Assembly (NCBI GenBank): GCA_958295665.1 | Contig: OY282558.1 | Coordinates: 313,134,092 to 313,198,091, forward strand | DNA length: 64,000 nucleotides | Source: Tipula vernalis | Taxonomy: Eukaryota; Arthropoda; Insecta; Diptera; Tipulidae | Direction: 5' to 3' | Part shown: one piece after another, positions 37,955 through 50,820 of the stretch | Layout: every line of letters starts with the position of its first letter | Position numbering within the stretch: position 1 is the first letter of the stretch | Notes under the pieces: model-generated | Databases searched by the model: none | The model's input: the letters and a program-made list of their open reading frames with translations, nothing else | What the model was told of the DNA's origin: nothing | Position numbers and translations under genes: made by a program

Positions 37955-40900
37955 TGTGAAGTTTATGATAAATTGACAAAAAACCTTACAACAGCAAAAA
38001 AGTGTAAAAGCAAATACTACACACTAATAAACTGTGGGTCTCAAATAATTTTTAGTGACAGTACCAAAAATTTACATTTTCACCGTTATACAACCAACTT
38101 CCCTACTATAATACGTAAAATTTAAATTTTAGAATACCAATTTGTATGAGTTTGAATCAACTTTATAAATTATTCTTAAAAAGTGTAAGCTGACATTGGA
38201 TGCCCCTTGACAGGCCCATGATCATTCAGACTTAGCAGTTATTGTGGGTACTCACTCTTATTGTTTGTCCCAATGAACACATTTGTAAAAAGCGGTATAT
38301 TAGCGCGATTTTGATGGTCAAATAGAGAGTTATCAAATTTACACAAAAAAAAATACTACTAAAGAAAAATCATTCATGCAGGAGAGCCCGTTTATAGTAA
38401 TCTTTGTTTCTACAACCGTTTATATGGAGCGCCCAAGCCAATGAGCTCCTTTTCACTCACGACGGAGAGGGGGATTCTCCGCTTATAGGGATTCTTTTAT
38501 ATTACCAAGAGAAACAAAACGTCTAGTTTGCCAGTAGTCAGTTAGTTGACGCTTTGGTTACCCCTTCGGCTCGTATAATTAATAAGTAATAAGTCAATCT
38601 CAGATATTCATGCTATTTGTTATAATAGAGAACTACGTCCTTGTTACATGTGAAATTCGGCGATTTGTCAATTTTCAAAAAATTTCGCAACAACTCTATG
38701 GCGCATAAAAAAATAAGGGCTATGATTTTCCAGAGAATTTTATACACTCACATACATTCCTCCCCCCCCCCCCTTATACCTTTTTATAACACGTTTGCCG
38801 ATGTCCTTCGGGGAATCATTCAAACGTATTTTTTTATTCCAGTTTTCTGAATTCTGTATGTTATCAGGATCTTCATCTGAATCATTTGTTTTCACAAATG
38901 TTCTCTTTCGCGATTTAGGTGTTGGCTGAAGTGCATCAGACACCGCTATAAAGTTTACTAGTAGTTCGGTTTTCCGCTTCAATAAAGCCACGAATCTTTC
39001 AATTCTTAAAAACTTTTTTTGGCTATAAATTTAGAGTAACATTTACTCCATAGTGGAAGATAAGCAAAATAACGCTTTATGGTGAATATTACAAACTCTG
39101 GACAGTAGAAAATATTCTATTCTAATTTTGTTTGTCTATATTGATTTTCAGTTACAACTTTTCCGTGAATAGTCAATTTTTATCTGTAGAACATGCTAAG
39201 AGAGTAAAGCACCCTGTCATTTTGCAAAGTTGATCTTTCTTGTCGAATTATTTTCATAGCAATATAAAAATTTAAAAAAAAATTGTAAATTCATTGTATG
39301 CTTGCAATACCGCTTCTGTATTAGTACAGATAATACAATAAACTTCAAATAAAGTGGATACCCTGCTCTTATGTATCGCAATTTAAAATTACACAACATA
39401 TATCTAAAATTAAATTTTTTGTCATTGGTAAGAACATTAGGGATTTTTTTATAAATATAATTAAAATGAGTGCAAATACATATAATTAAAATGAGTGCAG
39501 CAAATAAAAACTGATACAGTCTTTTTGGATGGAACTTGCTTACTTTCCATATAATTATAGGTATATTGCATATACTCTAACACACTCATTTTATTAAATG
39601 TGTGGAGAATTGCTTGAATATAAGCCCAAGTCCAATCTAGCACGTATACTAAAGGCAATATCAATTTCGGAATCAGTGCCATTTCCGATTTGAATTTCAT
39701 TAAAAATAATGATAATGTTGTGGAATCATGCTTACATGAAATAAATTCAGCAACAGGGACGATGGTTGTATCTAATTTTACAACACAAGCATTATATAAT
39801 ATTTTATTACAGCTGTGTTCCTGGTGATATTTTGGTTATCTGACTACGCTGCCAGTTCCGTCCAAATACAAAATTAATGGAGAATATTGTGAAATTAGCT
39901 GTAACTGAGCCGATAAAGCAATCTCTAATGGTAAAGAAACATAATTTATTTATTTGTTATCCCTTTCCAACTATTCCATATCCCATCGGCCATTCATATC
40001 ATATACGTCACAATCATGAAATAAATCATTCTTTTTTAAAACTTCCGACCTTATTTTCCGCAAAACCTCGTTTGTGGTCAACTTCATAGTGTTTTAAATT
40101 TTAATTATTTCTAAATCAGAATTAGTTCTCATCTCCAAATTTACATTATGAGGAGTGTCGTATTTGAGTTTTGCTTTTAAGATGTTGCGAGGTTCTCCCC
40201 GTACTTGCTTAAAACTTTATACTCATGTCTCTCGCATATCTCCCCGATACATAAAAGCTCATTTTATTTAGCTCATCTATTATGAATTTAAACCGTTAAG
40301 GGTGCAATGACTATTTACACCGACCATATGCAATAATATTTTTTTGAAATGAATTTCTGTTCCTAATAGTTCATACGAAACGACACAAGAATTTCTATAA
40401 ACAATCAATGCATTTTAATTGATTGATTGCGATGCACGATCAAGCATTAAGCAAGTCTCCCGTATTATAAATGCGAATACCACAACCACTATACCCCATG
40501 TTACAAACACGATACTATTCTTCATGAAGCCAAACCATGTAAAGAAAGGCGCCACATCGCTAACCACATAAGTCTAATAGTTGTGATATCCGGCCCCTGG
40601 CCAGGCCGCCGTCGTACACCTTTTTACATATAACAAGATCGAGGATGGGAAAGGAATGTTAGCAACAAAGACTCAACCCGGTTCCAGACGTAGTTGATAG
40701 TTAGTAAATTTGTTAGTAATATATTTTTTAGTAATTTATTTAACACAAGACAATACAATTTTAAAGTTCATTACTGCGCTCCGACCTGTAAGAAGACACA
40801 AACAATGACAACACAAAATTTCCTGGTACCGCAAACTCTTTTTTCTGAAAAGCTGTAAACAACTATTATTATTTCCCTCCACCATTTTTTCCATCGGCGG

Positions 40901-42567
40901 TTGTGAGAGGGGGGCGAGATTTCGTTCCATCATCATGTTCCCATGCGGTCACCCAAATTTGTATTAACTGTAGGTACTGTTGCTTGACGTTGTTGTTGAA
41001 ATCGTTGCGTCTCTGCTGTCCCGCTAAACTTATTTCTTCTTTAGAATTTAATATTTCATCGGATTTAAGAAAAATGTCTGCACCAAAATTCCATTTTAAA
41101 ACATGTGATTTATAAAAACTCGGATTATCAATTTCTATACCATTGTCCTGTTGTAAGTATCCTTTAACCTCGATTAAAATATTGGGATCAATGTCGATTT
41201 TAAAGTCTGCTAATTTTTCTTCAGGTGGAACAATAATTAGAATTTCCTTTTTGACAGTGAAATCCAGATATTTTAAATCTCTATGATTGGTACAGCTATA
41301 TTAGAGAGGTTGGATTAGTAGCCACATCATTACTACTATTTCTAGTCTAGCGAAAATCACTAGAATGTGCGCGAGTTTCATTGAATATTTTCCGCCACTT
41401 TAAACAAATGTTTACTCGATTCCTTTGTGAATTTTGAAGGCCTAATTTTCCACAAATTAATTTCATTGGCGAATTATCAACACTGGTGAACTGTTCACCT
41501 GTAAAGAAAAGTTCTTCTAAACAAGTTGTCAATGCTTGTTCAGTTAGACAATTTTTATTCTTTTTGTAATTGTATTTTGTTGAATTTCTTTTAGACATGT
41601 TACAGCCAAAAAAAAAACAAAATAAAACACAAACTGGTCAAACAAACAAATACAATTAAGCTACAAAATTTTAAAGCTCTTACAATTTACAAATTTTAAA
41701 TAAAACAAATAAAACTAGAGCCGGTACAAAAGAAATACAAATAGAAGCTGAGGTCAATATTAAAAAACTTATAACAGAGAATGTCCAAAAGAAAGCGGGG
41801 GTCGAGTTTTGGTAAAAACTTTTTATAGCACAGCAAAAATACACCAAACGAATTGAAAACAATAAAACAATATGTGAATAGCACGAAATCTGAAAACGTA
41901 TTAAAGCGAAATAGACAAAAAAATTCCTTTAATACAATTTCGAAAATTATTTTTTTCTCTTTTGATTTTTCTATTTCGTAAAAATATTTCGTTGGATGAT
42001 TTAAAAAAACAAGTAATTTTTTGTAAAATAATAGAAAACTCACTCTCTGTGCGACTAGCTAATATGCCGCTTAACACAAACATTTCAGCTGCAACATACA
42101 ATATTACGGAATACTCAGATTTACTTAGCCATCTCTGCGATTACCTGTCATTGGCCATCGAACTTCCACCTACACTTTTTTTAGAAGTGTTTTTTTTGTA
42201 AATTCGATAATTCTCTATTTAGCCCTCAAAATCGCGCTAATACACCGTTTTGCACAAATATATTCATAGGGAGAAACAATTAGACTAAATCCGCAGATTT
42301 ACATAGAAGTCTGAATGATTACCCAATGTTAGCCTACACTTTTTAAGAAGAACTTATAAAATTGATTCAAATTCAGACAAATTTGTATTTTAGAATTAAA
42401 ATTTTATGTAGTATAGTAGGGAAGTAGGTTGAATAATGGTGAAAATCAAAATTATTGATTCTGTCACTAAAAACTATTTGAGTTCCGCAGTTCATTAGTG
42501 TATAATAATTGCTTCTACACTTGTTTGCTGTTGTAAGGTTTTTTGTCAATTTGTCATAAACTTCACA
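37955..42567 (-). mobile_element. 4.6-kb DNA transposon with long TIRs and TTAG duplication
   Basis: The two ends are inverted copies over about 400 bp (about 37955-38365 and 42185-42567). The outermost 41 bp, starting TGTGAAGTTTATGA, differ at one position; inner parts are more diverged, with small indels. TTAG lies on both sides (37951-37954 and 42568-42571). The element sits inside a LINE reading frame that is restored when it and one TTAG are removed, which confirms the boundaries. It carries a decayed minus-strand transposase-like gene. The 4-bp duplication and TGT...ACA ends do not let me assign a superfamily with confidence. Confidence 0.85.
38740..41598 (-). pseudogene. Transposase-like gene of the long-TIR element (decayed)
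   Basis: Minus-strand pieces in order: an N-terminal frame 41347-41598 (ICLKWRKIFNETR); a piece at 40860-41310 (KEILIIVPPEEKLADFKIDI; FNFGAD-like VLKWNFGADIFLKSDEIL; QIWVTAWEHDDG); VRGEPRNILKAKLKYDTP (about 40150); LPLEIALSAQLQLISQYSPL and LILYLDGTGSVV (about 39850); VPVAEFISCKHDSTTLSLFL; YVLDWTWAYIQAILHTFNKM (about 39630); FVIFTIKRYFAYLPLWSKCY (about 39080); and 38740-38991 with SRKRTFVKTNDSDEDPDN. The LDGTGS and LDWTWA blocks look like two catalytic Asp sites of a DDE transposase. Several stops and shifts; a run of more than ten C at about 38761 adds doubt. Confidence 0.55.
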
Positions 42568-42790
42568 TTAGTTCCTGAATTAGCTACTTCAAAGCAAGTT
42601 GCTATTTTCAGCTGGAGTTAGCGTGTCTAATAACATTGCTTTTACTCAGAACGCTGCCTCATCATATAATACCGTTAATGAAATCGTTATGGAATCAGAA
42701 AATATAATTCTATAACATAAAGTTTCTACGGACAACTGTTTTGATTGTCTATCGTTATCAGCGGATAATCCTACAGATGATATAATAAAG

Positions 42791-43312
42791 TTGAATAACA
42801 AACAACAAAATATATGTATTTACCGCCTATTGTTGCGGAAGGTAAAAAACACCAAAATAATCAGATCAGTCATTGACCCACCCGTAAATGTCTGCATCAC
42901 CGAATTACCATCTGACTTTAATCATGATGGTATCATAACTTGTTTACAGCAAAAGAGTGCTGAGAAAGATAACATCATCAGCTGTATTCATTCAATTTAT
43001 AAAAAACTATCTGATGTAACTGATGTTGAAATTAAACACATTCACCCAGCAGTGCGCTTTTCACACTATTCTAATAATTAAAATTTGCCAACCCAATGCC
43101 GTCGTTGTCAAATGTTTGGCCATGATTTATCGCACCGCAATAAAACTTTAAAATGTGGTAAATGCAGCGCAAATCATTTAACAAAGGAATGTTATCTTGT
43201 TCGGGTTAGTTACAAATGCGATAACTGCGGTACCGCTCATCTCACAAGCCCTAAGGACTGCGCTGAACTCAAAGTTCATCAGCTAATCAAACAGAATAAG
43301 AATATCAATTGA
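42791..43312 (+). pseudogene. Jockey-like LINE ORF1 (gag) with zinc knuckles
   Basis: Frame 42791-43081 (FNHDGIITCLQQKSA... IKHIHPAVRFSHYSNN) ends in TAA. The next residues in the same product, 43085-43312, read PTQCRRCQMFGHDLSHRN, LKCGKCSANHLTKEC and YKCDNCGTAHLTSPKDC: three Cys/His knuckles of the type that bind LINE RNA in Jockey gag proteins. The stop between the two parts and another upstream (in FSWS*RV, about 42620) disable it. Confidence 0.8.
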
Positions 43313-43662
43313 CAAATAAGAAACCTACATAATTTTAACGCAAAGGAGTTCCCAGGTCTTCCGGCAACTTAATCTTCGCCCCTACAATTAACTTGAAATT
43401 CTGTTTCAATAATACCAGGAATAAACGCTTTAGCACTGAAACCAATTATGAAAAAGAAAGGCAAGTACAAGTCAACAAGTTAAGTAATAACATCAATTTT
43501 GCTAATAATATTAACAATAATAATACTCATAATACTAACCATAATTTATTTACAGAATCGTAGCTTCAATCACTTATAAAAGATAAACTCTGCAACCTAT
43601 TAAAATGCTCAAATAAAACCGAACAGTTTGAAGTATGTTTTCGACTGTCATAATTCTAAATA

Positions 43663-45410
43663 ATGCTTAATTCGCTAAATTGTTGTATTTGGAACGCTAC
43701 TTATTTAGCTAACGAACTAGACACACAATATTTGACTTTTTTTGTAAATAATAACATTCACATTGTTGCTACTACTGAAGCGTGGCTTAAACCAGATAAA
43801 ATAGTGTACCATCCTAATTTTAAAGTATACAAATTAGATAGATTGCATTCGCCACATGGGGGTGCTAGCTATATTATTTTTACTAATTTGAACAATCACA
43901 CACTACTGTCCGTTTTCAATAAAAAAATAGGTAGCCTTAGGCATTAATATAATTACCCCATTTGGAGCAATTAAATTCGTAGCTGCATATTTTCCTGGTA
44001 GAACATCAAATACGATATTAAAAGATTTTGCTAGTGACATACAATCACTAAAAGGTTCTAATTCATCTTGTTTGATTTGTGGTGACTGTAATGCCAAACA
44101 CAGGCTTTGGAATAACATTAAAAATAACAGAGCCGGAATAGATTTTTATAACGAATTAATTAATAGTATCTTTGTAATTGAAAACCAATCGGAATTCATG
44201 TATTTCTGCAGCAATTCTAAATAGGACTCTATACTAGATTTTCTATTAACTAACAATAATAGCATATTTTTCGATTTAAAATCTAAATACGAGCTCAGTT
44301 CGGAACATTTAATTGCCTTTTTCGAATTGTGCGATATTCAAATCAATGAAATATTGATCTATCGTCAAAGTCGCCAATTCTGAATATAAAAAGCAGAGCA
44401 GTAATAGATGAGCTTATTGAACTAAAAAATGCATGGATCGATTAGCTACACCTGATTCCATTTACATGTTAATAAAAGTACGCAATGTGCGTCGTCGTCA
44501 ATACATAAGAACTCAAGTAAATTGTACTATGCTAACTATTCAATAAAAATGTGATTTTGTTGTTGATAATTCAGAAGCTTATCAAAACAAGGTCAATTAA
44601 AGTATTAAGAAAATTGAAGGGTGAACTTCGAAAACATATCCAGAAATTACAAATAAAAAAGCTCGTGGAGATGAAAACTTGAATAATCGATTAATTAAAA
44701 ATCTTCCTCGTAAAGCCATGTATTTTTAATAAATTTTTCAATTGTTGTTATATTTTCTGTTACTTTCCTAATCAAATGGAAAACAGCCCGTTTAATACAA
44801 GTCCTTAAATTTGGTAAAGATAGTTGCAACTCTAACAGCTATAGGCACTTCAGCCTTCTTAGTTCACTGGGTAAACTGTTTGAACGTGCTATTCTTACAA
44901 GAATAAATCAGTTTTTTGTATCAAATAACGTTCTTCCAAATGAACAATTTAGATTTCGGGATGAACATTCTACGACCCATCAAATAAAAAGATTTACTAA
45001 AACTATCCGGTATAATCTATCTAATAAACTTTCTACTGGCCTTCTATTATTCGATATCTAGACAGCATTTGACCGGCGCGATAATTTAATTTACAGAATG
45101 GTAAGCCTAAATTTTTCCAACTACATTATTAAAAAAATCGAAAGTTTTTCCAGTAACCGCTACTTCTACCTATCTTTTGATGATAACGCATCAATCAATT
45201 TGATCAACACTAAAAAGTATAATTAGTGATGTTCCTCAAGGTGCAGTGCTGTTTCCTACACTTTATAACATTTTCACTTCTGCCATCCAAATATTATTAC
45301 AGTAGATTTGGATATGCATTTTATGCCAATGATACTGCAATATATGCTGTAACATGTAAGATGTTCCAGGCGGATTGATTCGTAGCATTGGTTATTTAAT
45401 TTTCATTCCT
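43663..45410 (+). pseudogene. Jockey-like LINE ORF2: endonuclease and reverse transcriptase
   Basis: AP endonuclease: NCCIWNATYLANELDTQYLT, VATTEAWLKPD (43663-43947), then after a shift AAYFPGRTSNTILKDFASDI and ICGDCNAKHRLWNN (about 44070-44120), the GDFNAKH catalytic block. Reverse transcriptase: LLSSLGKLFERAILTRINQF (about 44855-44915), PNEQFRFRDEHSTTHQI, DI*TAFDRRDN (with a TAG), SDVPQGAVLFPTLYNIF (about 45225-45275) and FYANDTAIYAV (about 45320), where YADD has become YAND. Stops and shifts throughout; the copy ends before the thumb domain. Confidence 0.8.
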
Positions 45411-45425
45411 TTAAATCAACATATA

Positions 45426-45665
45426 TGTATAAGATCGACCACCCCGAATGCGAACGAAGAAGTAAAAGATGTTTACTGAACGCACCGACTAATTGCGATA
45501 GAACGCACCCGTATACATCTGGTCATACCACGTCGTATTTGAGTTTTTCCCTTTCTTTTGTCATTACTCTGTATTCTGTTCTTGCGATATAACCTCAATA
45601 AATATTATACGTAATAATACATAATTCTGAGTATTTTATTCGTGCGACAAGCATAATATTATACA
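45426..45665 (+). repeat. 5' LTR of BEL/Pao element (240 bp)
   Basis: Starts TGTATAAGATCG and ends AATATTATACA. Compared base by base with 50821-51060 it differs at one position only (A against T at base 7). It carries AATAAATATTATAC, a polyadenylation signal candidate. It is preceded by ATATA (45421-45425), the 5-bp target duplication repeated at 51061-51065. Confidence 0.95.
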
Positions 45666-45921
45666 TTTTGGTGCCTCCTGTGAGGAAGTGAATTCAATTT
45701 AAGTGTATTCAGTGTGAATCTAGTGAATTTATTATCATCTCGCGAATTTCAAAGGAAATCTCGGAGAAATAAAATCACGTGGAACGAGAGAATTTCATTT
45801 TTTGCGCATACCGTTATATCGAGCAACGGTAATTTTAACACAATTGTACAATCAATCAATCAATTTGTAGAATCAATCAATAAATTAGTACAATTAATTC
45901 ATTTTAAAGCTCAAATTGAGA

Positions 45922-46817
45922 ATGGCTGCATTAAATTTGCGCGCATCTACCCGCTCATCGATTTCGCGCATGCTGCTTGCGGTAGAGGCGAATGGTTATG
46001 CTCCCGATCGAGTGGAGATTGAACAAACATTGCGGAACATCGAAGCTTATTTTAACCGATTCGTAGAAAATCATTTGAGTTTGGTTGGTGAAGCGCAGCC
46101 AGATGCAATCGCTGCCCACGAGGAACTATTTGCAAAAACTGAATCATCATACGACAAGGTTTGCATTAAACTACGCCGATTACTTGCGAGTTACAAACCT
46201 GAGCCGTACCGACGGATAAATGGGACGCGATAATTTATCCAATTATATTAGGGAAATTGCCAAGAGCCGCGAGCAGCCAATGGGCAATGAGCCTTTCGGA
46301 TGAAGAATTCCCGAAACTCGACGATATGCTAGTATATTTTAAGCGACGGGCATTGAATATGCCATCATCGACCCCTCGGGTAGATATATCTCAGACAAGT
46401 AACCGAGGTAGGTCTTATCGAATGCTTCGTGCAAATGTGGCTGCAACTAACTCACCACATCAATCTACTTCAAAACGAGCATCGCCATCAGCAGTGATTT
46501 GCCCACATTGTTCAGGTCCACATCGCATTTATAGATGCCATAATTTCCAGAATTTGAGTGTACATCAGCGCTGGGATGTAGTGAAGAAACTCATGTTATG
46601 TTTTAATTGCTTGAATCCTAATCATACTCATGGAGAATGTCGATCGGGTATGTGTGCACTTTGCAATCAGAAACATAATTGCCTATTGTGTGAGCAGACA
46701 AAGGGAATGGGTGCTGTTCAGCGACAACCAGCTCGAGCGCCAATGCCAGCTACAATACAATCATCGCCTGGCACATTGCCGAACAAGCCACCGGAGATCA
46801 ATAATCAAGAAGCATGA
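45922..46817 (+). pseudogene. BEL/Pao gag, internally deleted
   Basis: The likely start ATG is at 45922 (MAALNLRAS). The first frame runs to 46233 and ends shortly after EPYRRIN. In another frame from 46218 the sequence continues as KWDAIIYPIILGKLPRAASS, which normally lies well downstream of the capsid-like DUF1759 domain. That domain (usually some 150 residues) is missing. The C-terminal part has the usual Cys/His cluster: CPHCSGPHRIYRC, LCFNCLNPNHTHGEC and CALCNQKHNCLLC (46498-46710). Gag packages the RNA; this one could not build a normal particle. Confidence 0.8.
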
Positions 46818-47073
46818 CTGACCGACCACATTCAGTCATTCATACTCCATGCCAACAGTGTCGTTTTGCTTGCCACCGCAAACGCATTTATACTGGATCG
46901 GCTTGGAAACAGTCACCTTTGTCGATTACTTTGTGACCCGGGATCTCAGGTGAGCTTTATTACTGAATCGGTGTTCAAACAATCTGAATCTTCACAGAAA
47001 ACGATGTGAGATAGCTGTCGAAGGAATTGGCGCATCAACTAATACCTACACCCGCGGCCAGGCGACACTTATC
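46818..47073 (+). pseudogene. BEL/Pao aspartic protease, damaged
   Basis: The frame around 46930-46960 reads LCDPGSQVSFITESVF. The family active site is DSGSQ; here the Ser codon is CCG (46938-46940), giving DPG. A single-base-type frameshift near 46990 separates this from CEIAVEGIGASTNTYTRGQA, which leads into the reverse transcriptase frame. Protease is needed to cut the gag-pol product. Confidence 0.75.
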
Positions 47074-50000
47074 ATGCGCTCTAGGGTAAAACCCACCTTC
47101 GAATTGCAATTTGAGGCATATATATTACGCTCAATCACGTCGGCAATGCCAGCGACGTCGATTGACGCTGATTGTTGGAAACATTTGCGTAACTTACAGC
47201 TGGCTGATCCGGGATTTACTAAGCCTGGACGTATCGATATTTTGATCGGTTCCGATATCTGGGGAAGTATAATAAAACACGGAATTATCACTGGCCATCG
47301 CAACGAGCCATGTGCGATTCGAACACATCTGGGTTGGGTTGTGTTTGGGCCTGTTATGAATAATACAACCTCTGATCGACCATTACACACATTTACAGCC
47401 AACAAATGTGTCGGTGAGCAACGACTTGATGAATTGCTTCATAAGTTCTGGGAACTCGAAGAACCCGTAACTAATTTCGATCCTGCTCCAGATCCATGTG
47501 AGAAGATTTTCGAAACCACTGTCCGCCGCAACGAAGATGGTCGCTACAGTGTTCAAATTCCATTTCTTCCTAACGCCCAAGCGCTTGGGAATTCTCATCA
47601 ACTGGCACTTCGACAGTATCATCAATTGAAAAGAAGACTTATCAGCAATTCCGAATTACGAACAAAGTACGTGAGGTTTATGCGGGAATATATAGCACTA
47701 AACCATATGGAAGCGGTGGCCGATTCTCGAGGCGATCCTTCGCAATCATATTATATTCCGCATCATGCTGTCGTCGACAAGTTTAGAGTGGTATTCAATG
47801 CATCGGCCAAAACAAGTAACGGTGTGTCACTGAACGACACACAACTGGTTGGCCCACAACTACAAGACACTCTTGCCAATATAATATTTCGCTTCCGTAG
47901 ACGGAAAATCGTCATTACAGGCGATATTGAAAAAATGTTCCGCCAAGTCGAAATTGATCCACGTCATCGACGATGGTAGCAGATATTGTGGCGTGAATCA
48001 TTAACGGAGCCACTACGGACATATCAATTGAAGACAATTACTTACGGTGTGGCATGTGGCCCATACCTTGCTATTCGGACGCTACGACAATGTGCAATGG
48101 ACAACCACCAGATAATCACTGATGCCAGCCGGGCAGTAGCAGCCCGCCACAGCATTCTGCATAACTTTTATATGGACGATTTCCTAGACAGCGTGGATTC
48201 TCCAAGTAAAGCAGTAGCTCTGGCGTTCGATATTGATTCTATATTACGACAAGGCAAATTTAATTTAAGAAAATGGAATTCAAATGATGAAGAAACAGTT
48301 GCAGCGCTTGTTGGTGCACAACCAACTGCTCCAGAACTTGATCTCAGCGATTCTGATACGACAGTACTGGGTCTTCATTGGAACCCGATCACCGATCTAC
48401 TGTTCTACAAAATCAACATGTGTCAATCAGACGCCATACCTACTAAACGTCTCGTTCTTGGTGACATAGCTAAACTCTATGATCCAACGGGCATGTTGGC
48501 ACCAGTAATAGTGGCCGCAAAAATATTCATCCAGGTTTTATGGCGTGAGAAACTTGATTGGGATACACCCCTACAAGGTGAACTACGAACAAACTGGCTA
48601 ACATTTCGCAACGGTTTACAACAATTGGCACAGATCCGTGTTCCGCGTTGGCTTGGTATAAGACAAGCTGGGACAATAACGCTTCATGGATTCTGTGATG
48701 CAAGCAGCAAGGCATACGCAGCCGTAGTTTACATGCGGATAATCGATGATGAGGGTCATATAAATGTGTATTTGGTAACAGCAAAGACGAAGGTTGCGCC
48801 TGTGAAGGAAATCACAATTCCTCGGCTAGAATTGTGCGCCGCTCATCTCCTTGTAAAGGTTATCAATAATGTATGTATTGCACTTCAACTAACTGGTGCG
48901 GATTACACGTTGTGGAGCGACTCGAGCATTGTATTATGTTGGCTACGCAAACCAGCGACGACTTTGAAACAATACGTATCAAATCGAGTGAGCTACATCC
49001 AGCAGCATTCCGATGTCCAGCAATGGCGACACATCCGCACAGAACACAATCCAGCAGATTGCGCTAGTCGCCGAATATCACCAACCGCACTAGAAGGCCA
49101 TTCCCTATATGGTGGAAAGGCCCCTCATGTTTATATAAAGTATCGACCGATGTTGATGAACCACCAACGCTGACTTCACCGGATCAAGGTATATTTGTCA
49201 ACGAAACAAAACCGTTCCGTACATTACTCAGTACGAATCCCAGGTGGAAGATCACTACATGCGTCGACGGTGGAGATCGGATCCCACTCATTGAGCGATT
49301 TAGCACTTTACAAAGAGTTGTTACACACGACGTCAATTGTATTACGTTTCCGACCAGCTGGACGGAAATATTGGCGAACTAAGTTCATAGCGGCATCTGA
49401 GACTGAGGCTGCGCTGCTTCTGCACATACGCGAAGCACAAGGTAATGCATATCTTACTGAAATTAATTCATTAAAATCTCGTTGTAGTGTCGACGCAACT
49501 AGCAAATTGCTTGCACTTAATCCAATTCTGGATGACAAGGAGATTCTGCGTGTCGGCGGACGGCTGACTCATGCGGATCTTCGATACGATCAGCGTCATC
49601 CGATGATTTTGCCAAAGGAATGTACATTGGCTCGGTTACTTATTAATCATGCGCATATTGTCACGTTACATGGTGGTATTCAAGAAATGTTGCAATACCT
49701 AAGAAGACGATTCTGGATTGTTCATGGTCGTGCATTGGTAAAAACTTTCATCCATCAATATGTCACCTGCAAACTCTATCAGCGAGCAATGCAACAGCAA
49801 CAGATGGCGTCGTTGCCACGTTCACGTGTTCTGGTAGCCCCACCATTCACAAATACTGGGCTAGATTACTGTGGCCCATTTAATGTCCGACTAGGCGGAC
49901 GACGGGCAATAACGACAACAAAAACATATGCAGTGATCTTTATTTGTATGAGCACCAAGGCTGTACACATAGAGGTTGCCGAAGATCTGTCGACTCGATC

Positions 50001-50820
50001 ATTTTTAGATGTATTCGACAGATTCATTAGTCGACGCGGCTACTGTACCACACTCTGCAGCGATAACGGAACCCAGTTTGTTGGCGCAGACCGACTAATG
50101 CAACGTGAACTCCGCGAGTGGAGCAACACGCATGCTCAACAGCATATCGCAGATGCCGGTGTTAGATGGCAATTTATAACGCCTGCCGCACCGCATCATG
50201 GTGGCCTATGAGAGGCAGCGGTCCGATCTGCCAAAAAACATTTAGTGCGGATCATTGGCAAACAACCGATGTATTATCATCAATTGAACACGCTTCTCAT
50301 ACGAATCGAAGCGTGTCTCAATTGCAGACCGATCATAGCGCTTAATGATGATCCGGGGGGAGGTCTTGCTTTAACCCCTGGCGAATTTCTAATAGGACGA
50401 CCAATAACAGCACGGCCTGAACCAACTGTTCCAGATGTTCCAGGAAATCGACTGAAATATTGGCAGCAACTACAACAAATGTACCAACAATTCTGGAAGC
50501 GTTGGCAACAGGAATATCTCACTTTATTACAAGCACGTAGTAAATGGGCCCGAGCGGAGCCAAATTTGCAAATAAACGACATCGTTGTCATTCAACAAGA
50601 TAACCTACCACCATCTCGATGGCGCATAGGGCGCATTATCAAAATACATCCGGGCAGTGATGGGCTGGTACGTGTAGTAACGATTGAGTATAAAAGCGAT
50701 CAAAAAACATCTGATGGACAGCTAATCAAACATCAATGTCAGCGACCGATCCAGAAGGTATGCCGGCTAATTTCAGCACATGGGAAAGTTCCAAACCGGA
50801 CCGGTTTGGCCGGGCAGGAA
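47074..50820 (+). pseudogene. BEL/Pao pol: reverse transcriptase, RNase H, integrase
   Basis: Reverse transcriptase: VVFNASAKTSNGVSLND, ITGDIEKMFRQVEID, then TAG (47977-47979, where CAG would fit) and YMDD at 48169-48180. RNase H: HGFCDASSKAYAAVVY, EITIPRLELCAAHL, LWSDSSIVLCWLR. Two compensating frameshifts, near 49105 (extra TA before TGGTGG) and near 49335, enclose a shifted stretch. Integrase: zinc motif with HAH...LHGG and YVTC (first Cys of the usual CVTC is Tyr), GLDYCGPF, CSDNGTQFVG, then TGA (50209-50211, where TGG would fit) immediately before the EAAV holding the catalytic Glu. The C-terminal domain 50245-50820 is open (NDIVVIQQDNLPPSRWRIGR). Confidence 0.9.

Larger units (their letters stand above)
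42572..45425 (+). mobile_element. Jockey-like LINE, 3' part
   Basis: Continuation of the LINE whose start is at 37660-37954. It holds a gag with Cys-rich knuckles, an AP endonuclease and a reverse transcriptase cut off shortly after the catalytic site. The BEL/Pao element begins at 45426. Sequence after that element (51066 on) does not continue the reverse transcriptase, so the LINE was already truncated or rearranged there. Confidence 0.8.

Noticed and set aside
41696..42201. Hydrophobic frames on both strands inside the right part of the long-TIR element
   Set aside because: Phe/Leu-rich or Lys/Ile-rich composition from AT-rich sequence, no domain, partly inside the TIR.
47046..47625. Minus-strand frames of 80-119 codons
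   Set aside because: Antisense to BEL/Pao reverse transcriptase.
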